Shown one piece after another: positions 26,089 through 36,900 of a stretch of DNA of 64,000 bases. Location of the stretch: NCBI RefSeq assembly GCF_903915725.1, contig NZ_CAIWTY010000061.1, positions 1 through 64,000 of the forward strand, written 5' to 3'. Below the pieces are notes generated by a model that was not told where the DNA came from, searched no databases, and saw nothing but the letters and a program-made list of their open reading frames with translations. Position numbers and translations under genes: made by a program. Every line of letters begins with the position of its first letter. Positions within the stretch are counted from its first letter, which is position 1. This stretch comes from an uncultured Rhodopila sp. (GTDB lineage: Bacteria; Pseudomonadota; Alphaproteobacteria; Acetobacterales; Acetobacteraceae).

Positions 26089-26979
26089 TCAATCGACCTC
26101 TTCGAGCCGCGCATTCAACTCCGCCCCCAGCAGCACGGCGTAGGCGGACAGGTAGAACCACATCATCACGCCGATGACGGCCGCCAGCGACCCGTAGGTC
26201 GCGCCGAAGCTGGCCATGCTCGAGACGTAGAAGGACAGCAGTTCGGAGGCGATCAACCACAGCACGGTCGCCAGCGCCGCGCCGGCCACAATGCGCGGGC
26301 GGGGCGGCGGCGGCCGCGACGGGCCGTACCGATACAGCAGCGCGATAGCGATGGCGAAAAACGCGATCATCATGGCCATGCCCGCCGCGTTGATCAGCCC
26401 ACCGCCGTGCGGAGACAATCCCAGGAAATCGATCGCCGGCGCGAGCACCAGCAGCACCGCGATCGCCACCATCGCGCAGATCACCGCGACCAGGGTCATC
26501 GACAGGCCGATGGCCTGGAACCGCAGGAAGGGACGCTGCTCGGTCACGTCATAGGCGACGTTGACCGCCGACAGCACCGATTTGCTGCCGGTGGAACTGC
26601 TCCAGAATGCCAATACGAAGCTGACGACCAGATGCGCGCTCAAATTGCCGCCGCTTTGGGAGACAAGCTGGTGCACCCGATCGGCGATCAGGCTGAAGGC
26701 CGGCGGCGGCAGCAGACCCGACAGCACGTCCAGTTGCCGCTCGGCGGTAACCGGATCGAGCACCATGCCGATGACTGAGATCAGCATGCTGATCGCGGGG
26801 AACAGGGCGAGGGTGGCGTAGAACGCGCAACCCGCGGCGGCGAGCGAAACCCGGTCGGTCGTGCTGGCGCGCAGCGTGTCCTTGATCAGAGTGAACCAGG
26901 AGATGCCGGTGCGGACCGGTTCGGCTTGCGGTCCGTCTTTCGGCACGGTTACCTCGGTTCTGTGTGCGTTTGCATGCAT
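26089..26979 (-). CDS. YihY/BrkB family inner-membrane protein
   Basis: 296 residues with six predicted membrane helices. The family opening AAAGCAFYATLALFPAISML (about 47-66) is clear, followed by SFVLAFWSSSTGSKSVLSAV and the C-terminal YGSLAAVIGVMMWFYLSAYA, ending LGAELNARLEEVD. The family was once called ribonuclease BN by mistake; its function is still unclear (export or envelope integrity). A GTG 11 codons in is an alternative start. It is divergent from the decarboxylase at 27208. Confidence 0.92.
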   Translation of the reverse strand: MHANAHRTEVTVPKDGPQAEPVRTGISWFTLIKDTLRASTTDRVSLAAAGCAFYATLALFPAISMLISVIGMVLDPVTAERQLDVLSGLLPPPAFSLIADRVHQLVSQSGGNLSAHLVVSFVLAFWSSSTGSKSVLSAVNVAYDVTEQRPFLRFQAIGLSMTLVAVICAMVAIAVLLVLAPAIDFLGLSPHGGGLINAAGMAMMIAFFAIAIALLYRYGPSRPPPPRPRIVAGAALATVLWLIASELLSFYVSSMASFGATYGSLAAVIGVMMWFYLSAYAVLLGAELNARLEEVD

Positions 26980-27207
26980 GTGGCGCCGCCCGGGCGGATT
27001 TTGAACCCTCTCTCAGATTTACGGTTGCGCGCGCCGGGTGCGGGTCGTAATGGGGCGGCACGCAGCAACGCACGTGCCTCTGGCCCTCTGTGGTTACGCA
27101 ACGACGTCAAGCGTTCTGGCAATCGTTTGGTCGCTGGTTCGTTCGACCGTTTCGTTAACATGGCTCATCGCCTGGACAGGTGAGCATTCGAGGGGAGGCC
27201 CGGCGCG

Positions 27208-28338
27208 ATGACTCCGAAAATCGCCCGATTCCTGGCCACGCATCAGCCGGCAACGCCGTGCCTGGTGTTGGACATCGACCGCGTCGAAGCGAATTTCCGC
27301 GCGCTGCGGGATGCGCTGCCGCTGGCGCAGATCTACTACGCCGTGAAAGCCAATCCGGCGGCTCCGGTGCTGCAGCGCCTTGTGGGCCTGTCGAGCCGAT
27401 TCGATGCCGCGAGCATCGAGGAAGTGGATGCCTGCCTGCAGGCCGGCGCCCGGGCCGAGGCGATCAGCTTCGGCAACACCATCAAGAAGGTCTCGGCAAT
27501 CCGCCGCGCGCATGCGGCGGGCGTGACGCTGTTCGCCTTCGATTCGCGGGAGGAACTGGACAAGCTGGCGGCGCACGCCCCCGGCGCCCGGGTGTATTGC
27601 CGCATCCTGGTCGAGAACGAGGGCGCCGACTGGCCGCTGTCGCGCAAGTTCGGCACCACGATCGACAGCGCGCGGGAGCTGATGACCGCGGCGGCGGGCC
27701 TCGGCCTCGACCCCTACGGCCTGTCGTTCCACGCCGGCAGCCAGCAGACGGCGACGCGTGCGTACGAGGTCGCCATCGGCAAGGTGGCGATGCTGTTCAC
27801 CGACCTGACCGAGGCCGGGGTGAACCTGCGCATGATCAACCTGGGCGGCGGTTTCCCGGCGCGGTACCGGGATGAGGTGCCGGATATCGGCCGGTTCGGC
27901 ACCGCGATCATGCGGGCGATGACCGATCATTTCGGCAATGCGCTGCCGGAGATGCTGATCGAGCCGGGCCGCTTCATCGTCGCCGATGCCGGGCTGGTGT
28001 CGGCCGAGGTGGTGCTGGTCAGCCGGCGCGACCCGGACGATCCGGTGCGCTGGGTGTATCTGGATATCGGCCGCTTTGGCGGGCTGGCGGAGACGGAAGG
28101 CGAGGCGATCCGGTATCGCATCGTCACGGCGCATGACGGCTCCCCCACTGGGCCGGTGGCGATCGCGGGGCCGACCTGTGACGGGGCTGATATCCTGTAT
28201 GAGCGGTCGAATTACCGGCTGCCGCTGGCATTGACATGCGGCGATCGCGTCGAACTGCTGGCCGCGGGGGCCTATGTGACGACATACGCCAGCACGGGTT
28301 TCAACGGGTTCGCCCCGCTGGCCGAGTACTACGTATAG
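27208..28338 (+). CDS. Type III PLP-dependent ornithine/lysine decarboxylase
   Basis: 376 residues, fold-type III (alanine racemase-like barrel plus beta domain). Lys47 in YYAVKANP binds PLP. Other conserved parts are GLSFHAGSQ (about 170-178), the phosphate loop LGGGFPARY, EPGRFIVADAG and the cross-dimer catalytic segment GPTCDGADILYE with its cysteine and aspartate. These enzymes make putrescine from ornithine or cadaverine from lysine; the sequence does not settle which substrate. A GGGGAGG motif precedes the ATG. It converges on the TAXI gene with a 13-base gap. Confidence 0.93.
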   Translation: MTPKIARFLATHQPATPCLVLDIDRVEANFRALRDALPLAQIYYAVKANPAAPVLQRLVGLSSRFDAASIEEVDACLQAGARAEAISFGNTIKKVSAIRRAHAAGVTLFAFDSREELDKLAAHAPGARVYCRILVENEGADWPLSRKFGTTIDSARELMTAAAGLGLDPYGLSFHAGSQQTATRAYEVAIGKVAMLFTDLTEAGVNLRMINLGGGFPARYRDEVPDIGRFGTAIMRAMTDHFGNALPEMLIEPGRFIVADAGLVSAEVVLVSRRDPDDPVRWVYLDIGRFGGLAETEGEAIRYRIVTAHDGSPTGPVAIAGPTCDGADILYERSNYRLPLALTCGDRVELLAAGAYVTTYASTGFNGFAPLAEYYV

Positions 28339-28351
28339 GAGGGGAGCCGAC

Positions 28352-29506
28352 TCAGGGTCCGGCCCGCTTGCCCCGCCAGCGCAGGAAATCCTGGAACAGC
28401 GCCTGCTGCCGGGCGGAGTCGAGGCCATCGATGGATTGGCCGGTCTGGCTGAGATAGGTGCCGAACGCGCTGCGCAGATTGGCCTCCCGGCTTTGATCCC
28501 GCTTGCTCACGAGGGTCTGCGCCTCCGGATAGCGGGTCCAGCCGGGCACCTGCGCGAACAGGCTCACCTCGGACCATTTCGGATGAAACCCGGGTTCGCT
28601 GAATTGGTCGAAACGGTCGAACAGCGTATCGACGAAACGATTGATCCGCCTGGCCCGCAAGCTGTCGGCCGGGGTTGCGAGGGTGATCAGCACCGCGCCG
28701 ACAGCGACGGTGTCGACGGAATGGCCCATCGTCACCAGGCTGGGATATTGCTGATACTCCAGGCTGATGGGGAGGTAGGTGTCCACAAGCTGCTGATTCA
28801 GCTCGATGGGCAGGAAGTGCAGGCCGGTGCCCGGCGGCACGGTCTGCAGCAGCGGCACCGGCTTGCCGCCGACGACCACCATGGCGGCGATTTCGCCCCG
28901 GCGCAGCAGATCCAACGCGCGCGTATCGGTCTCATGCCGGAAGGACGCTCCGACGTGCAGCGCGCCGAACAGGGTGGCGGCAGTCAGTTCGGTGCCGCTG
29001 CCGGGGCGGCCGGCATTGACCGGCTGGCCGTTCAGGTCATTCAGGTCGGCGATGCCCTTGCCGGCCAGAACATGAATTTCCTCCTGATACAGCTTGGCCA
29101 CGTATTGCACCGATCCCTCCTTGGGGATCGCGTTGCTTTGCATGGTCTGCGCCAGCGCATCCGCATGCACGATCGCGACATCGACGCCCTTGAGATAGAT
29201 CAGATCTGCGATATTCTGCACCGACCCGTTCCCCAGTATCGGCAGGACCCGCAGCCGATCGGCGTCGTCCACGACGGTGGCGATGTCGGCGGCGATGCGT
29301 GCGTCGGTGCTGCCGGTGTCGCCGGCGATCAGGCCGACGGTGATGTTGGATGCCTGGGCGATGCGGGCGGGATCGCGTGCGGCGGCCTGGGCCACCACCT
29401 GCTCGGCCAACGCCGGCTGTCCGGGACCGGGCAGTACAAGGGCAGCGATCAGCGCCGCTGCCGCCGCCATCATCCGATTGAAACGATCGACTAAAACGAT
29501 CGCCAT
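28352..29506 (-). CDS. TAXI family TRAP-type solute-binding protein
   Basis: 384 residues from ATG 29506, which follows AGAGG and starts a signal peptide (hydrophobic run [20 protein letters not shown], cleavage near ALAEQ). The TAXI pattern is visible: [52 protein letters not shown] and [16 protein letters not shown] proteins feed TRAP transporters, but no TRAP membrane subunit is adjacent, so it is an orphan or serves a distant permease or signalling partner. A longer frame to 29587 is less likely. Confidence 0.85.
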   Translation of the reverse strand: MAIVLVDRFNRMMAAAAALIAALVLPGPGQPALAEQVVAQAAARDPARIAQASNITVGLIAGDTGSTDARIAADIATVVDDADRLRVLPILGNGSVQNIADLIYLKGVDVAIVHADALAQTMQSNAIPKEGSVQYVAKLYQEEIHVLAGKGIADLNDLNGQPVNAGRPGSGTELTAATLFGALHVGASFRHETDTRALDLLRRGEIAAMVVVGGKPVPLLQTVPPGTGLHFLPIELNQQLVDTYLPISLEYQQYPSLVTMGHSVDTVAVGAVLITLATPADSLRARRINRFVDTLFDRFDQFSEPGFHPKWSEVSLFAQVPGWTRYPEAQTLVSKRDQSREANLRSAFGTYLSQTGQSIDGLDSARQQALFQDFLRWRGKRAGP

Positions 29507-29610
29507 TCGCCTCTGCTGCACATCCAAAACAATACCCCGTTGCTTTTGGTTCGCCGCGGATTCAGTATACGCCCCCGAACAGCCCAATCTGTTCAGTACA
29601 AGGAGAGCCC

Positions 29611-30576
29611 ATGACCGACAACCCCCTCCGCCCGGCCCTGTTCCGCCCGGACGCGATCGCCGACGACACCGCGAGGGTGAACGACGCGATCGTCGAGCTG
29701 ATGACCGGCCTGCCGGAGTGGTGGAACGTCGGCGCCGAGGCGACCCGCGAAGCCCGCCGCCAGGGCCGCGGTCCGTTTCCCGCGCCGGTAAAGTCGCCGC
29801 GCGCCCGGACCATTACGATTGCCGGACGCGACGGCAACGAGATTCCGCTACGGGTGATCGCACCTGAGGCGCCGCCACGCGGCGTCTATCTGCACATTCA
29901 TGGCGGCGGCTGGGTGCTCGGTTCGGCGGATTCGCAGGACCCGATGCTGGAACACATTGCCGATAGCACCGGCCTTGCGGTCGTCAGCGTCGAGTATCGG
30001 CTGGCGCCGGAGCATCCCTATCCCGCCGGCCCGGACGACTGCGAATCCGCCGCCGCCTGGCTGGTGCAGCATGCGAAGGCCGAGTTCGGTTCGGATGTGT
30101 TGACCATTGGCGGGGAATCCGCGGGCGGCCACCTGTCGGCGGTGACGGTGCTGCGGTTGCGCGACCGTTACGGCTATACCGGGTTCCGCGGCGCCAACTT
30201 TGTTTATGGCGCATTCGATCTCAGCCTGACCCCGAGTCAGCGTGGCTTCGGCGATCGGCGGCTGGTGCTGCGGACGATCGACATCCTGCAGTTCGCCAAT
30301 GCGTTCCTGCCCACCATCGGCGACCGCCGGGTGCCGGACATCTCGCCGCTGTATGCGGAGCTGAAGGGGCTGTGCCCGGCGCTGTTCAGCATCGGCACGC
30401 AGGATGCGCTGGTGGACGATTCGCTGTTCATGCACGCGCGCTGGATCGCCGCGGGGAACGAGGCCGAGCTGGCGATCTACCCCGGCGGCGCGCACGGCTT
30501 CACGCTGTTCCCGAACCGGCTGGCCGATGAGGCGGCGGCGCGGTCGGAGGCGTTTCTGCGGGCGGTCACGGGGTAA
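29611..30576 (+). CDS. Alpha/beta hydrolase, hormone-sensitive lipase type
   Basis: 321 residues. The oxyanion motif HGGGW is at 97-101 and the nucleophile motif GGESAGG holds Ser170. The acid lies in GTQDALVDD (about 270) and the histidine in GGAHGFTLF (about 297). An N-terminal cap covers about residues 1-60. This is an HSL (esterase family IV) enzyme acting on short acyl esters; the natural substrate is unknown. AGGAG precedes the ATG. Diverges from the TAXI gene across about 100 bases. Confidence 0.93.
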   Translation: MTDNPLRPALFRPDAIADDTARVNDAIVELMTGLPEWWNVGAEATREARRQGRGPFPAPVKSPRARTITIAGRDGNEIPLRVIAPEAPPRGVYLHIHGGGWVLGSADSQDPMLEHIADSTGLAVVSVEYRLAPEHPYPAGPDDCESAAAWLVQHAKAEFGSDVLTIGGESAGGHLSAVTVLRLRDRYGYTGFRGANFVYGAFDLSLTPSQRGFGDRRLVLRTIDILQFANAFLPTIGDRRVPDISPLYAELKGLCPALFSIGTQDALVDDSLFMHARWIAAGNEAELAIYPGGAHGFTLFPNRLADEAAARSEAFLRAVTG

Positions 30577-30577
30577 T

Positions 30578-30955
30578 TTATTGCTGTGATTTACTTGCCG
30601 GCTTCTCCATCTCCCGCAACTTCACGACCTCCGTCTGCAAGTAAACCGCATACAGGTAGACCGTCTCGTCCTCCTGGTTCCAGCAGACATAACCGCGGCA
30701 ATCATGCGGCCGGGCTTCATACACCGTGCACCGACGCCGATCGTCCAGGAACTGGCAGGTTTTGTAGCCTTCCTTGATCCGCTTTTCGCCTCTCACGGTC
30801 ACCTCGACGACGTGCCGCTGCTCGAACGCCGGCACCGTCATGTTCAGGTGCCTGGCCAGCCGCCTGATGTCCTCGCGGTTGACTCGCACATACCCGGCCA
30901 TGCGGCAGCACAGGGCGGGACATTTCAGGCAATCGAGGCGCTCATGCGAAGCCAT
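30578..30955 (-). CDS. YkgJ-type cysteine-cluster protein
   Basis: 125 residues. The cysteine pattern CLKCPALCCR near the N-terminus, then TCQFLDDRRRCTVYEARPHDCRGYVCW, is the zinc/iron-chelating YkgJ (UPF0153) motif. Distinct from the YcgN domain at 22342-23742, although both are cysteine-cluster families. First residue MASHERLDC. It is the last gene of a leftward group of four starting at cbiX. Its stop is one base from the esterase stop. Confidence 0.88.
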   Translation of the reverse strand: MASHERLDCLKCPALCCRMAGYVRVNREDIRRLARHLNMTVPAFEQRHVVEVTVRGEKRIKEGYKTCQFLDDRRRCTVYEARPHDCRGYVCWNQEDETVYLYAVYLQTEVVKLREMEKPASKSQQ

Positions 30956-30970
30956 GCCGTCGATATGGGG

Positions 30971-31864
30971 TCAGCCCACGTCCTCGGTGGTGAAATCCGC
31001 CGGAACGATGATCTCCAGCACTTCGCAATCCGGCGAGTAGTCCAACACGGTGTGCTCGATCCCGGACGGCTGCAGCCAGCAGCTTCCGGTGGACATCATC
31101 TGCTCGCCGTGGCCCTCGAACTCGTTCTTGATCCAGCCTTTCAGCACGTAGACAAGCTGGAGTTCGGTCGTGTGAACATGGCGCTTGCGCACCGCGTCTG
31201 TGCAGGGCGGCACGAAGCGGATGACATGCGCCCGCGCCAGCCCCGCGGTGGCCGCGGCAATCCCGAGGTCCCGATACAGCGCATACGGCCGCAGCCCGTC
31301 GGCCTTGAAATCGGCCTCTTGCAGATGGCTGACGGTGAAGACCTGCGGGGCCTTGCTGCTGACCCGGGCGGCCGGAGGTGCCTTGCGCGCCGCCGCCGGG
31401 GCAGGGCGCCCCCTCCGGGCGGCCGGTATCGGCGTTGCGACCCGCACCTTCGGGCGGCGCGGCGCGGCCTTGGTCACCGCCACTGTCTTCGACGGAGCCG
31501 CCGGGGCAACCTTTTTCGCCGGCGACTTCTTCGCCGAACCCGATTGTTTCGTCGCGGTCGTTTTCGCCGGCACCGTCGGCGCGGCCCGAACGCGCGCCGT
31601 CGCCTTGGCGGCGGGTGCCTTCTTCACCGCCGCTATCGGCGTTTTCGCTGCTGCCTTCTTGGCGGCGGGCTTGGCAGCTGCAGCCTTCCTGGCAACGGCC
31701 TTCGCCGCAGCGGCCTTTTTCGAATCCGCCTTGACAGCAGCTGGCTTTTTTGCCGCCGCAGGCTTTCCCGGCGCCGCCACGGCCTTGGCTTTCTTGCGCG
31801 CGGTCACCGGCGGAGCCGCCGTCTTCCTGGCGGACCCGCCGCGTCCGGTGCTTGCTTTGGCCAT
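30971..31864 (-). CDS. Histone H1-like tail fused to a cupin domain
   Basis: 297 residues. Residues 1 to about 180 are almost only Lys, Ala, Pro, Arg, Thr and Val, with AAKK/KKAAA-type repeats like bacterial histone H1 homologues and expected to bind DNA. From about 190 the composition changes to a single cupin barrel: the first motif is RHVHTTELQLVYVLKGWIKN with two histidines and a glutamate, the second is LQPSGIEHTVLDYS. ATG at 31864 is preferred (GAGG 9 bases upstream); a TTG six codons earlier is possible. The fusion suggests a DNA-associated small-molecule or metal sensor, but that is inference. 15 bases upstream of the YkgJ gene. Confidence 0.85.
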   Translation of the reverse strand: MAKASTGRGGSARKTAAPPVTARKKAKAVAAPGKPAAAKKPAAVKADSKKAAAAKAVARKAAAAKPAAKKAAAKTPIAAVKKAPAAKATARVRAAPTVPAKTTATKQSGSAKKSPAKKVAPAAPSKTVAVTKAAPRRPKVRVATPIPAARRGRPAPAAARKAPPAARVSSKAPQVFTVSHLQEADFKADGLRPYALYRDLGIAAATAGLARAHVIRFVPPCTDAVRKRHVHTTELQLVYVLKGWIKNEFEGHGEQMMSTGSCWLQPSGIEHTVLDYSPDCEVLEIIVPADFTTEDVG

Positions 31865-31925
31865 AGGCGACATCCTCGTCAAACGTCTCGGTTGAGTACA
31901 GTATCGACAGGATGCCGCGACAGTT

Positions 31926-32972
31926 TCAAGAGGGTGTTACGAAGCTGATCGCCGAAGGGCTGCCAACCTCGACCCGCAAGCCGATCGGCGTCAGACTGCC
32001 GGCGGCTGCGTCGATGTGAAACACGGTGATTGAATCGCTGCCCTGGTTGGCCGCATACAAGCGCCGCCCGTCCGGTCCGATGGCGAAAAACCGAGGTTCC
32101 ATGCCGCCTGTCGGCACATGTCCGGCATCGGTCAGCAACCCGCTGCCGGGCGAGACCAGGAACTGCACGATGCTGTCCTGGCCGCGGTTCGAGACATAAA
32201 CGAAGCGTCCGCAGGACGAGACGGCAATCTCCGCCGTGGTGTTCGGCCCGCTGTAACCCGCGATCCGCGTGGTGATCACCTGCCGAACCACCAGGGCGGC
32301 CGGGTCCCGGCCGAACACCGAGACCGTCGAATCGAGCTCGTTGTTCACATACAGCACCGGCAGCGACGGATGGAACGCGGCATGCCGAGGTCCGGCCCCG
32401 GCGGCGGACGGGATGAACCCCGCCGGGGCAAGCCGACCCGACTCGAATCGGAACAGGAAGCTGCGGTCCAACCCCTTGTCCGGCACGACAACGAATTGGC
32501 CCGCCGGATCGAACACCACGGCATGCGGATGCGACGACGCCTGCTCCTTCGCATCCGGCCCCGGCGTCCCTTCCAGCGCCACAAGCTGGCAGGCAGGCTC
32601 CAGCCGCCCGTCGGCGGCAACCGGCAGCACCGCCACGCTGCCGGTGCCGTAATTCGCGACCACGAGAAATCGCTCGGTCGGGTCGAGTGCCGAATCCACC
32701 GGATTGACGCCGCCGCACTCGACCTGGTTGAGCAAACTCAGCGTGCCGGTCCGGCGATCGATGGCAAAGGCGCTCACCTGTGTCCGCGCGCCGTGCACGC
32801 TATAGAGCCGCGATCCATCCCGCGTCAGCGTGAACAGCGACGGATTCTCAAGCGCGCCCACGTGCTGGATATGCGTCCAGCCGCCGCTCGCCGGATCGAC
32901 GCGGAACACGTTGATGCCGTTGCCGCGTCCGCCCCTGTCGGGCGTGGTGTAGCCTCCGACATACGCGAACAT
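31926..32972 (-). CDS. Lactonase family protein (seven-bladed propeller, YbhE/Pgl-like)
   Basis: 348 residues of repeating propeller blades. Typical blocks are MFAYVGGYTTPDRGGRGNGI, SHPHAVVFDPAG, GAGPRHAAFHPSLPVLYVNN, PNTTAEIAVSSCGRFVYVSN and GPDGRRLYAANQGSDSI. This is the lactonase (PF10282) family that includes 6-phosphogluconolactonase and muconate cycloisomerase-like proteins. No signal peptide, so cytosolic. Adjacent genes do not fix the substrate. Confidence 0.9.
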   Translation of the reverse strand: MFAYVGGYTTPDRGGRGNGINVFRVDPASGGWTHIQHVGALENPSLFTLTRDGSRLYSVHGARTQVSAFAIDRRTGTLSLLNQVECGGVNPVDSALDPTERFLVVANYGTGSVAVLPVAADGRLEPACQLVALEGTPGPDAKEQASSHPHAVVFDPAGQFVVVPDKGLDRSFLFRFESGRLAPAGFIPSAAGAGPRHAAFHPSLPVLYVNNELDSTVSVFGRDPAALVVRQVITTRIAGYSGPNTTAEIAVSSCGRFVYVSNRGQDSIVQFLVSPGSGLLTDAGHVPTGGMEPRFFAIGPDGRRLYAANQGSDSITVFHIDAAAGSLTPIGLRVEVGSPSAISFVTPS

Positions 32973-32986
32973 GCCGCCCCCTTTCG

Positions 32987-33715
32987 TTAGATCGCCGCCT
33001 GATCCAGGATGATCCGCAGCATCGCCGGATCGTTGGTGACGGACCCGTTGGTGCGCACCGTCGGGCCATCTTGCCCTCGCGCCGCCTGTTCCGCCGCGAC
33101 CAGGGCCGGCAGGTCGTCGCGAACATGGCCGCCCTCTCCAGCGAAAAAGCCGATGACGACAACAGGGTGATGGCGCAACCCGCGCAAGGTCTCGGCGACG
33201 AAGGGCGGTTCCTCCAGGCAGGCCGACTCCACCCGCGCGAACAAGGTGGTCCAGCCGACGCGTGAGGCATGCGCGTGCAAGGCCAGCGTCCGGCCCGGCG
33301 CGCTGGCCGAGCCGTGCCCGGCGACCAGCACGGCTGCGTCTCGCGACGAGATCCCCATGGCTTCGCAGGCTGCCAGCGCCTGGCGCTCGATCAGGCCCGC
33401 CATGCCGTCATGCGTGCCCACCGGCGGGCACAGGCGAACCCGCGGGGCCGATCCCAGCGCGCGCGGGATCGCTTCTTGCGTAAAATAGCCGGCTTCCATG
33501 AAGTACGGCACGACCCGCAGCTCGCCCGCATCGATCCGCGCCAGCGACCCGGCGACGGTGGGTGTGCCGTTCAGCAGCGCCACCTCCACCTGGAGGAACG
33601 TCCCCTCCGCCCGCAGCGCCTCGGCTTGCCGGTGCAGCCCCTCGGCCGCGTCCGGATAGCGCGAAGATCCATGGGCAATCAGCAGCAAGGCGGCATTGGC
33701 GGGCACCGTTGACAC
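32987..33715 (-). CDS. CbiX/SirB-type chelatase-like protein
   Basis: 242 residues with two related halves, each like a small CbiX domain: ALLLIAHGSSRYPDAAEGLH at the start (metal/substrate histidine in HGS) and AAVLVAGHGSASAPGRTLAL near residue 127. VVPYFMEAGYFTQEAIPRAL fits the family. Such proteins insert cobalt or iron into sirohydrochlorin; no other tetrapyrrole gene is nearby, so the metal and role are open. 14 bases upstream of the lactonase gene and likely first in the four-gene run. Confidence 0.82.
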   Translation of the reverse strand: MSTVPANAALLLIAHGSSRYPDAAEGLHRQAEALRAEGTFLQVEVALLNGTPTVAGSLARIDAGELRVVPYFMEAGYFTQEAIPRALGSAPRVRLCPPVGTHDGMAGLIERQALAACEAMGISSRDAAVLVAGHGSASAPGRTLALHAHASRVGWTTLFARVESACLEEPPFVAETLRGLRHHPVVVIGFFAGEGGHVRDDLPALVAAEQAARGQDGPTVRTNGSVTNDPAMLRIILDQAAI

Positions 33716-33860
33716 TCCGGGATGCTGGCTCGGAAGCCTCGGCCGTCAACGTAGCGCTGAACCCGACCAAACCAAACCGGGCATGGCCTCACGATCTGGG
33801 TGGCTTTGGTCGCGGGTCAAAGCACCCAGGCCGGTCCGCATGGAGATTGGTCCATGCGCA

Positions 33861-33943
33861 CGGCGGCCTCTATCGAAGGCCCGCCATCTACGCCTTCGTT
33901 CGTGCAAACAGCAGGCGTGGATGGCGATCTCCGTCGGCATGAC
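33861..33943. repeat. Dispersed palindromic element, copy C
   Basis: The first hairpin pairs GGCGG with CCGCC around 33862-33885. A stem then pairs CCATCTACGCCT with AGGCGTGGATGG, followed by a weaker hairpin and the common ending GGCATGAC. It sits 10 bases after the stop of the giant repeat protein, as if serving as its transcript end. Confidence 0.65.
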
Positions 33944-33953
33944 GACGCTGGCA

Positions 33954-36900
33954 TCAACTGATCAGCGCATGTCCTCCGCTGAACGTCGTATGATTCGCCA
34001 GCAGATCAGCCGCGGTCTGGCTCGATGCCACATTCAGCAGCACCACGCCATGCGCAAGGTCGGCGCTGCTGGCAATCGCGATCGCATGCTGGCCACCCAC
34101 CGTGGTGTCGTAGGCTTTCAGCACGCCGGCTGCGGCACCCAGCAGGTCGATGTTCAGTTCATCCGTGCCAAGGGCGAAGTTCGCGATCGTCTCGATGCCG
34201 CTGACGGGCGCCAGCTTGTATTCGATTGTATCCGCTGCCGAACCGAGGGTTATTGCATCGGGCGTGCCGATGAAGGCCAGCGCGGGCGCGTTCAGACCCG
34301 CAGTCGCGCTGGCGGTATTGCCGCCGAGGTTGATCGTCGTGGCCTGTGTCTGGGCGGACAGATCGAGCGCATTGCCGGTGCCCGTGGCCGTCACCAGGAC
34401 CGCCGACAGCCGGCCGTCGCCGTTCAGGTCTTTGCCAAAGGCAGGCTCGAGGTCTTCCAGTGCAAAGCTTTGACCCGACACGACACCCATGGCGTAACCG
34501 GTATAGTTGCCGCTGCTGTCGGTATTCCAGACAAGGAACTGGTTTCCGCCGAGGCTCCAGGCGACCTCGTAACCGCTCGCCGTCTGCACCGCGCCGATCG
34601 GCGCGACACCCGACCCGAATTGGCCGGCGGTCACCGCGTAGCCCTGGTACTTCAGTAACGGCCCGGTGCCCCCGCCGGTGGCCGGGTTCAGTTCGAACAG
34701 GTTGCCGGCCTGCACCAGCGCCGCCGTGCCGTTGGCCGCGATCGCCGTGGTCGAGGCCATTGGCCCGGCGTTGGGGAAGGTCTCGCCGAAGTTGGCTTCC
34801 ACGGCTTCCAGCGTCGCGCTGGTGCCGGATACGACGCCCGTGGCGTAGCCCGTATAGTTGCCGCTGCTGTCGGTGTTCCAGACAAGGAACTGGTTCCCGC
34901 CCACGCTCCAGGCGACCTCGTATCCGCTCGCCGTCTGTTTTGCCCCGACCGGCGTGACGCCCGACCCGAACTGGCCGGCGGTGACGGCACTACCGTTATA
35001 TGTCACCCACGCAGCGACGGTCCCGCCGTTCTCCAGCGCATACTGGTTCGCAACCTGCACCAGGCTGGTCGTGCCGTTGGTGGCGATCGGCGTGGAGACA
35101 GGTCCGATCGTTCCGTCCTTGTTGAGGTCCTCGCCGAACGACAGCTCAAGGTTTTGCAGAGCATAGCTGGTGCCGGACACGGCACCCATGGCGTAGCCGG
35201 TATAGTTGCCGCTGCTATTGGTGTTCCAGACGAGGAACTGGTTTCCGCCGAGACTCCAGGCGACCTCGTAGCCGCTCGCCGTCTGGACCGCCCCGACCGG
35301 CGCAACACCCGACCCGAACTGGCCGGCGGTGACCGCACTGCCGGCGTACTGTATCCACCCGGTGACGGTCCCGCCGCTCTCCAGCGCATACCGGTTCGCA
35401 ACCTGCACCAGGCTGGTTGTGCCGTTGGTGGCGCTTGTCGTGGAGACAGGTCCGATCGTTCCGTCCTTGTTGAGGTCCTCGCCGAAGGACAGCTCATAGT
35501 TTTGCAGAGCATAGCTGGTGCCGGACAGGGCACCCATGGCGTAACCGGTATAGTTGCCGCTGCTGTCGGTATTCCAGACAAGGAACTGGTTTCCGCCAAG
35601 ACTCCAGGCGACCTCGTAACCGCTCGCCGTCTGCACCGCGCCGATCGGCGCGACACCCGACCCGAATTGGCCGGCGGTCACCGCGTAGCCCTGGTACTTC
35701 AGCAACGGCCCGGTGCCCCCGCCGGTGGCCGGGTTCAGTTCGAACAGGTTGCCGGCCTGCACGAGGGCCGTCGTGCCGTTGGTCGCGATCGTCGTGGTCG
35801 AGGCCGCCGGCCCGGCGTTGGCGAAGACCTCGCCGAAATTGGCTTCCACGCCTTCCAGCGTCGCGCTGGTGCCGGACACGACGCCCGTGGCGTAGCCGGT
35901 ATAGTTGCCGCTGCTGTCGGTGTTCCAGACAAGGAACTGGTTCCCGCCCACGCTCCAGGCGACCTCGTATCCGCTCGCCGTCTGTTTTGCCCCGACCGGC
36001 GTGACGCCCGACCCGAACTGGCCGGCGGTGACGGCACTGCCGTTATATGTCACCCACGCAGCGACGGTCCCGCCGTTCTCCAGCGCATACCGGTTCCCAA
36101 CCTGCACCACGCTGGTTGTGCCGTTGGCGGCGATCGTCGTCGATGGCACCGTGACAATGACACTTGTTGTCGCATCGGACGCGGTGGCGCCGACGGTATC
36201 GGTGACGCCGATGGTGAACCCGGTGGTCACCGTCTGCGCGACTGAGGTCCCGGGTGTTGTCGGGGTGAATATCAGTGCATCCACCGCGGCGGTGACCGCG
36301 CTGGCGGCGCCGATATCGGTGTAGACCCCCGTTGCGGCCGAGTAGCTGCCGCCGCCGAGGTTGGTCAGGGTGCCATTCGCTGCGGCGGATAGTGAAACGG
36401 TTACGGTTTCAGTCTGGCTGATATTGGCGTCGGCGATGACTACCCGGGCGAAAGGTGTGCTTGTCCCCGGTTCGGTCACCGTCTGGCCCGCGGCCGTGCC
36501 GGTGATCGTCGGCGACACGCTGCTTGCGGCAACCTGGATCGTCGATCCGCTGACGGCGAATCTTTCTCCGGTGTAGCTGCCGGAGAGGTTCAGCGTATCC
36601 ACGACTGTGGTACCGTTGCTGACCACCAGTGTGCCGTTCGTCAGCAGCGCACTTGTGGCGGTGACGCCCTGCAAAACGATCCGGTCGCCGGCCTTGGCAT
36701 CGATAATACCGGCGAACGCGGCCGGGGTGTCCAACCGCAGCGTGTCCTTGCCGTTCATCACGATCGTTTGGCCGGCCGAGACGCTGTTCACTGCGAGCGT
36801 TGCGCCGGCGGCAATGGCGACCCCCGCCAGCAGGTCGTAGTCGAAATCGACAACGCCGGTGCCGGTCAGGCTATTGGTCAGATCCAGTGTGCCGCCGAGC

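Noticed and set aside
34400-36145. Tandem array considered as a CRISPR or satellite
   Set aside because: Units are about 345 bases, in frame and encode repeated protein modules; there are no spacers.
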